Below are positions 33,093-36,498 of a stretch of 36,498 bases of DNA, one piece after another. The notes beneath the pieces were generated by a model. It saw nothing but the letters and a program-made list of their open reading frames with translations. It was not told the DNA's origin and ran no database searches. Positions within the stretch are counted from its first letter, which is position 1. The number at the start of each line of letters is the position of its first letter. The stretch lies in NCBI GenBank assembly GCA_964440795.1, contig CAYTTQ010000021.1, positions 1 to 36,498 on the forward strand. The letters are read 5' to 3'. The translations under genes were made by a program, and so were the position numbers. Origin of the DNA: C00003060 sp964440795 (GTDB lineage Bacteria > Desulfobacterota > Desulfobacteria > Desulfobacterales > C00003060).

Positions 33093-34470
33093 AACGAATA
33101 TGGATTCGATACGGCCACATTCTGGATCCCGATACAGGGCTTGATGGTGTTTTCGACATCGTCATCGCCAAGGGCAAGATCGAAAGCATCGGCAACCCAG
33201 GCCCCGATACGAAAACAAAAGATTGTGAAGTCATCGATGTCCGAGGAAAACTGGTCACCCCCGGCCTCATCGATATACACACCCATCTCCGGGAACCAGG
33301 TCACGAGTATAAAGAAACGATTGAAACCGGGTGTCGGGCGGCTGCACATGGGGGGTTTACCGCGATCTGCTGTATGCCCAACACGTCCCCGGTCAACGAC
33401 AACCAATCGGTCACCGATTACATCATCAAAAAGGCAGCGAAGTTGGGCAGTGTTCGCGTTCATCCGGTGGGCGCCATCAGCCAAGGGCTGGAGGGCAAAA
33501 GTCTGGCCGAATACGGGGAAATGAAAGCTGCCGGAGTCGTCGCCCTTACCGACGACGGTAATCCGGTTATGGATGCTCAACTCATGCGGCGCGCCCTGGA
33601 ATACGCCAAAGGCTTTGACTTACCCCTGATTTCACATTGCGAGGATCGAAACCTTACCGGCAGGGGGGTTATGAATGAGGGTGCCACCGCCACGCGATTG
33701 GGACTGGCGGGCATACCGAATGCCTCGGAAAGCGTTATGGTAGCCAGAGATATCGCCTTGAGTGAACTGACTCAAGCGCCGGTCCACATCGCCCATGTAA
33801 GTACCCGGGATAGTGTGAGATTAATTCGGGAAGCCAAGGAAAGAGGCGTCCCGGTAACGGCCGAGACAGCCCCTCACTACTTCAGCCTGACCGAAGAAGC
33901 CGTTATCGGTTATAACACGCACGCCAAGGTTCATCCCCCCCTTCGGTCCTTACAGGACATGAAGGCCATTATGGAAGGACTCCGGGACGGCACCATTGAT
34001 GTCATCGCCTCCGACCATGCGCCCCATAGCAGTGTAGAGAAGGACGTGGAGTTTGACATGGCCGCAAATGGGTTGATCGGCCTNNNNNNNNNNTGTCTAC
34101 CTCGTCAAGCAGAATGAAGCGAGATGGGTTGATCGGCCTGGAAACGTCTCTACCGTTGAGCCTGGCACTCGTACACAGCGGAACGCTGACCTTAGCCCAA
34201 CTTATCTCCAAAATGTCGACAAATCCGGCACGCATCTTGCGAATAAACCCGAGGAGATTGAAACCAGGCGATCCTGCGGATTTGACCATCATCGATCCCC
34301 TTAAGGAATTCACCGTCAGGGCGAACCGGTTTCAGTCCAAGAGCCGCAACACGCCATTTGAAGGCCGGCGACTTAAGGGCAAAGCAATCATCACCATGGT
34401 GAAGGGAAAGATCGTCTTTCACGATAGTGGGCTGATAGAGGAAAGAGCGGATACGGCCGCAGAGCCATGA
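33089..34470 (+). CDS. pyrC: dihydroorotase, coding frame interrupted by an assembly gap
   Basis: PyrC closes N-carbamoyl-aspartate to dihydroorotate. Motifs of the class I zinc enzyme are DIHTHLREPGHEYKETIETG, LISHCED, VHIAHVS and ASDHAPHSS. The start is GTG with GGAGG six bases upstream, overlapping the pyrB stop. The frame runs to 34083, where ten Ns begin, and the rest of the enzyme (ETSLPLSLALVHSGTL onward, to 34470) continues in another frame after the gap. Removing 34084-34139, which is flanked by a 16-bp repeat, rejoins the two parts in frame as 441 residues, close to the usual length. So the gene is probably intact in the organism. Confidence 0.92.
34084..34139. other. N-gap plus duplicated contig end (assembly artefact)
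   Basis: Ten Ns (34084-34093) are followed by 30 bases unrelated to dihydroorotase and by ATGGGTTGATCGGCCT, which also occurs just before the gap (34068-34083). The 16-base duplicate is what two overlapping contig ends would leave if joined without merging. Confidence 0.85.
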
Positions 34471-35885
34471 CCGATACAAGTGCAAACCTCCTCATTGTAG
34501 ACGACGACCTGAGCATGCGGGAAATGCTCGAGGTCATGCTAACCTCGGAAGGTTACACCGTTAATTACGCAGAAGACGGTTCCCAGGCCATCCAACTACT
34601 CCACAAGAAGACCTTCGATCTCATTATATCCGATATCCGGATGGGCACGATAGACGGTCTCGCAGTGCTCAAGGAAGCCAAAAAACGTTCCCCCGACACG
34701 ATCGTGATCCTGATTTCTGCATTTGCCACCACCGAAACGGCAGTCGACGCCATGAATAACGGGGCCTACGATTATATCCCCAAACCATTCAACGTGGCCG
34801 AATTCAAGAAGACCATCCGAAATGCCCTGGAAAGAAAGACCCTGGACCGAGAGAAACAGGCGTTGGAAGCAGAACTTGAAAAGACCTACCATTTCGGGCA
34901 CATCGTTGGTAACAGCCCTCGACTCATGAAGATTTACAGCACCATCAAACAGGTGGCCGATACCCGAACCAACGTTCTCATCACGGGGGAAAGCGGAACA
35001 GGCAAGGAGCTCATCGCCAGGGCGATCCATGACAACAGCAGCAGAAAAGACCAGCCGTTCACAGTCATCCATTGTGCGGGGATCCCTGAGACCCTTATGG
35101 AAAGCGAACTCTTCGGCCACCGGAAAGGTGCGTTCACGGGTGCCGTTGAGCATAAAGAGGGCTTGTTTGAAGCCAGTCAAGGCGGCACGGTCTTCCTGGA
35201 TGAGATTGCCGAACTCACACCGGCCATTCAGGTCAAGCTCTTGCGAGTGGTCCACGAAAAAGTATTTAAGCGGGTGGGGGAAACCAAGGACATCGAGGTC
35301 GATGTCCGTATCGTCTCCGCAACCAACAAGAATCTGGAAGATGAGGTCATCGCCGGAAATTTCCGGGAAGATCTGTTTTACCGGTTAAATGTCATCCATA
35401 TTGACACACCGCCCCTGAGGGAACGAAAAGAGGACCTGCCCGCCCTCGCCCAGCACTTCCTGGAGAAGTTTTCCAGGGACATGGAAAAATCTATACATAA
35501 GCTCTCGTCCTACGCGCTGGATTTGCTATCCAGATACGATTTCCCCGGAAATATTAGAGAACTGGAGAACATGATCGAGCGAAGCGTAGCCACCGCCTCG
35601 ACCAATATCATCCTGCCGGAAAGCCTGGCCCTTTCCAGCCACAAACAGACCCAAATCAAGGAAAAGGCCCTGGAGACTGACACCCCTCTCGCTCCGGAGA
35701 TTCCCCCGGAAGGTGTCGATTTGGAAAGCCTGCTCGCGGAGACCGAACGGCGATACGTACAAAGGGCCATGACACTTTCCGGCGGCGTTAAGCAAAAGGC
35801 CGCCGATCTGCTGGGAATCAGCGGCAGGAACCTTCGCTATCGTCTCGAAAAAATGGAAAAGGCACCCCCCCCGTCCAACGCTTAA
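34467..35885 (+). CDS. pilR: sigma-54-dependent response regulator, PilR-like
   Basis: This NtrC-family activator would turn on sigma-54 promoters when phosphorylated. The 472-residue product has a receiver domain (phosphorylated Asp56 in DLIISDIRMG, Lys in IPKPF), an AAA+ domain with Walker A GESGTGKE, the sigma-54 contact loop GAFTGA and Walker B GGTVFLDEIAEL, and a C-terminal Fis-type helix-turn-helix (KQKAADLLGISGRNLRYRL). The name PilR is based on domain type and the pilin gene 412 bp downstream. The start ATG overlaps the pyrC stop by 4 bp (ATGA). No PilS-type kinase gene lies in the window. Confidence 0.88.
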   Translation: MTDTSANLLIVDDDLSMREMLEVMLTSEGYTVNYAEDGSQAIQLLHKKTFDLIISDIRMGTIDGLAVLKEAKKRSPDTIVILISAFATTETAVDAMNNGAYDYIPKPFNVAEFKKTIRNALERKTLDREKQALEAELEKTYHFGHIVGNSPRLMKIYSTIKQVADTRTNVLITGESGTGKELIARAIHDNSSRKDQPFTVIHCAGIPETLMESELFGHRKGAFTGAVEHKEGLFEASQGGTVFLDEIAELTPAIQVKLLRVVHEKVFKRVGETKDIEVDVRIVSATNKNLEDEVIAGNFREDLFYRLNVIHIDTPPLRERKEDLPALAQHFLEKFSRDMEKSIHKLSSYALDLLSRYDFPGNIRELENMIERSVATASTNIILPESLALSSHKQTQIKEKALETDTPLAPEIPPEGVDLESLLAETERRYVQRAMTLSGGVKQKAADLLGISGRNLRYRLEKMEKAPPPSNA

Positions 35886-35971
35886 GCCATCCGTGTTTCC
35901 TGCCGATAAAGGCAGAAAATGGCCTCTTTTAATCTAAATCATAACATCCACGCGAAGGGTTCCGGCAGGCT

Positions 35972-35986
35972 CGACAAAATTTGTCG
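35972..35986. promoter_or_regulatory. dyad upstream of pilA, possible enhancer site
   Basis: CGACAAA-A-TTTGTCG is a 7-bp inverted repeat, followed nearby by the related half-site GACGAATTTTGT. It lies about 120 bp before the candidate sigma-54 promoter, the usual distance for an activator binding site. Confidence 0.35.
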
Positions 35987-36106
35987 GTGTCTTGACGAAT
36001 TTTGTAAGCACAGGGGCTTTTCCTGTCGCCTTGCCCAAATGGCCGAATATTTTAATCGTTATTGTTTTTCAATAGTTAGGTCGTCAAGGCCCCCCGTCCC
36101 AGACAA

Positions 36107-36122
36107 CGGTATGCTTCTTGCT
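36107..36122 (+). promoter_or_regulatory. candidate sigma-54 promoter of pilA
   Basis: CGGTATGCTTCTTGCT has GG-N10-GC with the TTGCT -12 element and partial -24 agreement (GG, A, G). It would start transcription near 36133, leaving a leader of about 165 nt before pilA. The 35886-36297 interval otherwise holds no gene I would support. Confidence 0.4.
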
Positions 36123-36297
36123 AAAGTGCACCACAGCAATTGCAACGAATGAAGCAGGTCTTTTGATATGATGAAAACAACGGACAATAGAAGAGGGGAG
36201 GTGAAAGACACAAGAAAGACGAACAAACCCAACAAATCATTTTCCTATTGACACCATATCCTAAAACGTTACTTAACTTAAGAAGGAGGTTTCGCCA

Positions 36298-36498
36298 TGA
36301 TCATGCAAAAACTGAACAACAGCAAGAATCAAGAAGGTTTTACACTCATCGAACTGATGATCGTCATCGCCATTATCGGAATTCTAGCGGCGATCGCTAT
36401 TCCAAACTTTATCAGCTACCGGAAACGGTCTTACAACACGGCGGCCAACGCCGACATAAAGAACCTGTACACGGCGGCACAGGCCTATTACACCGACA
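36298..36498 (+). CDS. pilA: type IV pilin (PilA-like), cut by window end
   Basis: The visible 67 residues show a short leader (MIMQKLNNSKNQEG) and the prepilin peptidase site before Phe15, followed by FTLIELMIVIAIIGILAAIA, the hydrophobic helix of type IV pilins with the conserved Glu at position 5 of the mature protein (Glu19). AAGGAGG lies seven bases before the ATG, a strong ribosome binding site that fits a highly made structural protein. The C-terminal part lies beyond the window, so subclass and length cannot be judged. Confidence 0.93.

Noticed and set aside
34094..34123. Bases after the N-gap as sequencing adapter
   Set aside because: Only nine bases (CAAGCAGAA) agree with a common adapter start and the following bases do not, so origin is left open.
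36125..36143. TGCACC...TTGCA near the end of the pilA leader as a sigma-54 promoter
   Set aside because: The spacing between the -24-like and -12-like parts is three bases too long.
35919..36152. 77-aa plus-strand frame between pilR and pilA
   Set aside because: Only a weak AGG precedes the ATG, the sequence resembles no family, and it covers the dyad and the candidate sigma-54 promoter.

Overview
The window is a stretch of bacterial chromosome, most likely from a Desulfobacterota (deltaproteobacterial) sulfate- or syntrophy-type anaerobe. This is inferred from gene content: a DUF39/HcyBio homocysteine biosynthesis protein, hydrogenase maturation genes, a Gram-negative LPS export block joined to rpoN-hpf-ptsN-rapZ, a lone mannose-type EIIA, and a PilR/PilA pair. 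No species can be named from the sequence alone.

Layout. Positions 1-265 (minus) hold two copies of a tRNA-like 55-base segment 110 bp apart and tRNA-Val(TAC). Positions 432-6450 (minus) are the proteostasis cluster tRNA-Leu(TAG)-tig-clpP-clpX-lon. Positions 6721-8648 hold an exported amidase whose 3' end runs into tRNA-Pro(TGG), a small ORF and an HD hydrolase. Positions 8742-13201 (minus) are hypB-hypF-hypC-hypD, with a candidate sigma-54 promoter in front and a terminator behind. Positions 13444-19096 are a 5.6-kb integrated island. Positions 19078-21562 (minus) are gap-tpiA-secG-tRNA-Leu(GAG). Positions 21647-28464 (minus) are kdsA-lptC-lptA-lptB-rpoN-hpf-ptsN-rapZ-EIIA(man). Positions 28662-36498 (plus) are an M23 peptidase, DUF39 protein, lepB, pyrB, pyrC, pilR and the start of a type IV pilin gene.

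The island is the accessory part. A tyrosine integrase lies 20 bp from the 3' end of tRNA-Leu(GAG), and a 19-bp copy of that 3' end lies 5634 bp away, so both attachment sites are visible. Inside are a phage-type repressor with a perfect 18-bp dyad that overlaps a promoter, a second near-copy of that operator, several unknown phage-like genes and a Panacea-type toxin-antitoxin pair. It also encodes a 228-residue protein that joins an XRE helix-turn-helix to the C-terminal part of a terminase large subunit nuclease domain and a four-cysteine tail. No capsid, portal, small terminase or replication gene is present, so this is a minimal integrative islet or satellite-like relic rather than a full prophage. 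The fusion protein is the most unusual item in the window.

The core genes work as recognisable units: protein folding and degradation (tig/clpP/clpX/lon), lower glycolysis (gap/tpiA), Kdo synthesis and LPS transport (kdsA/lptCAB), sigma-54 and its PTS-linked regulators, pyrimidine synthesis (pyrB/pyrC), and pilus regulation (pilR-pilA). rpoN, the NtrC-type regulator PilR and two sequence-level candidate sigma-54 promoters (before hypB and before pilA) occur in the same window. A run of ten Ns inside pyrC is bracketed by a 16-base duplication; removing it restores one open frame, so it looks like an assembly join and not a broken gene.
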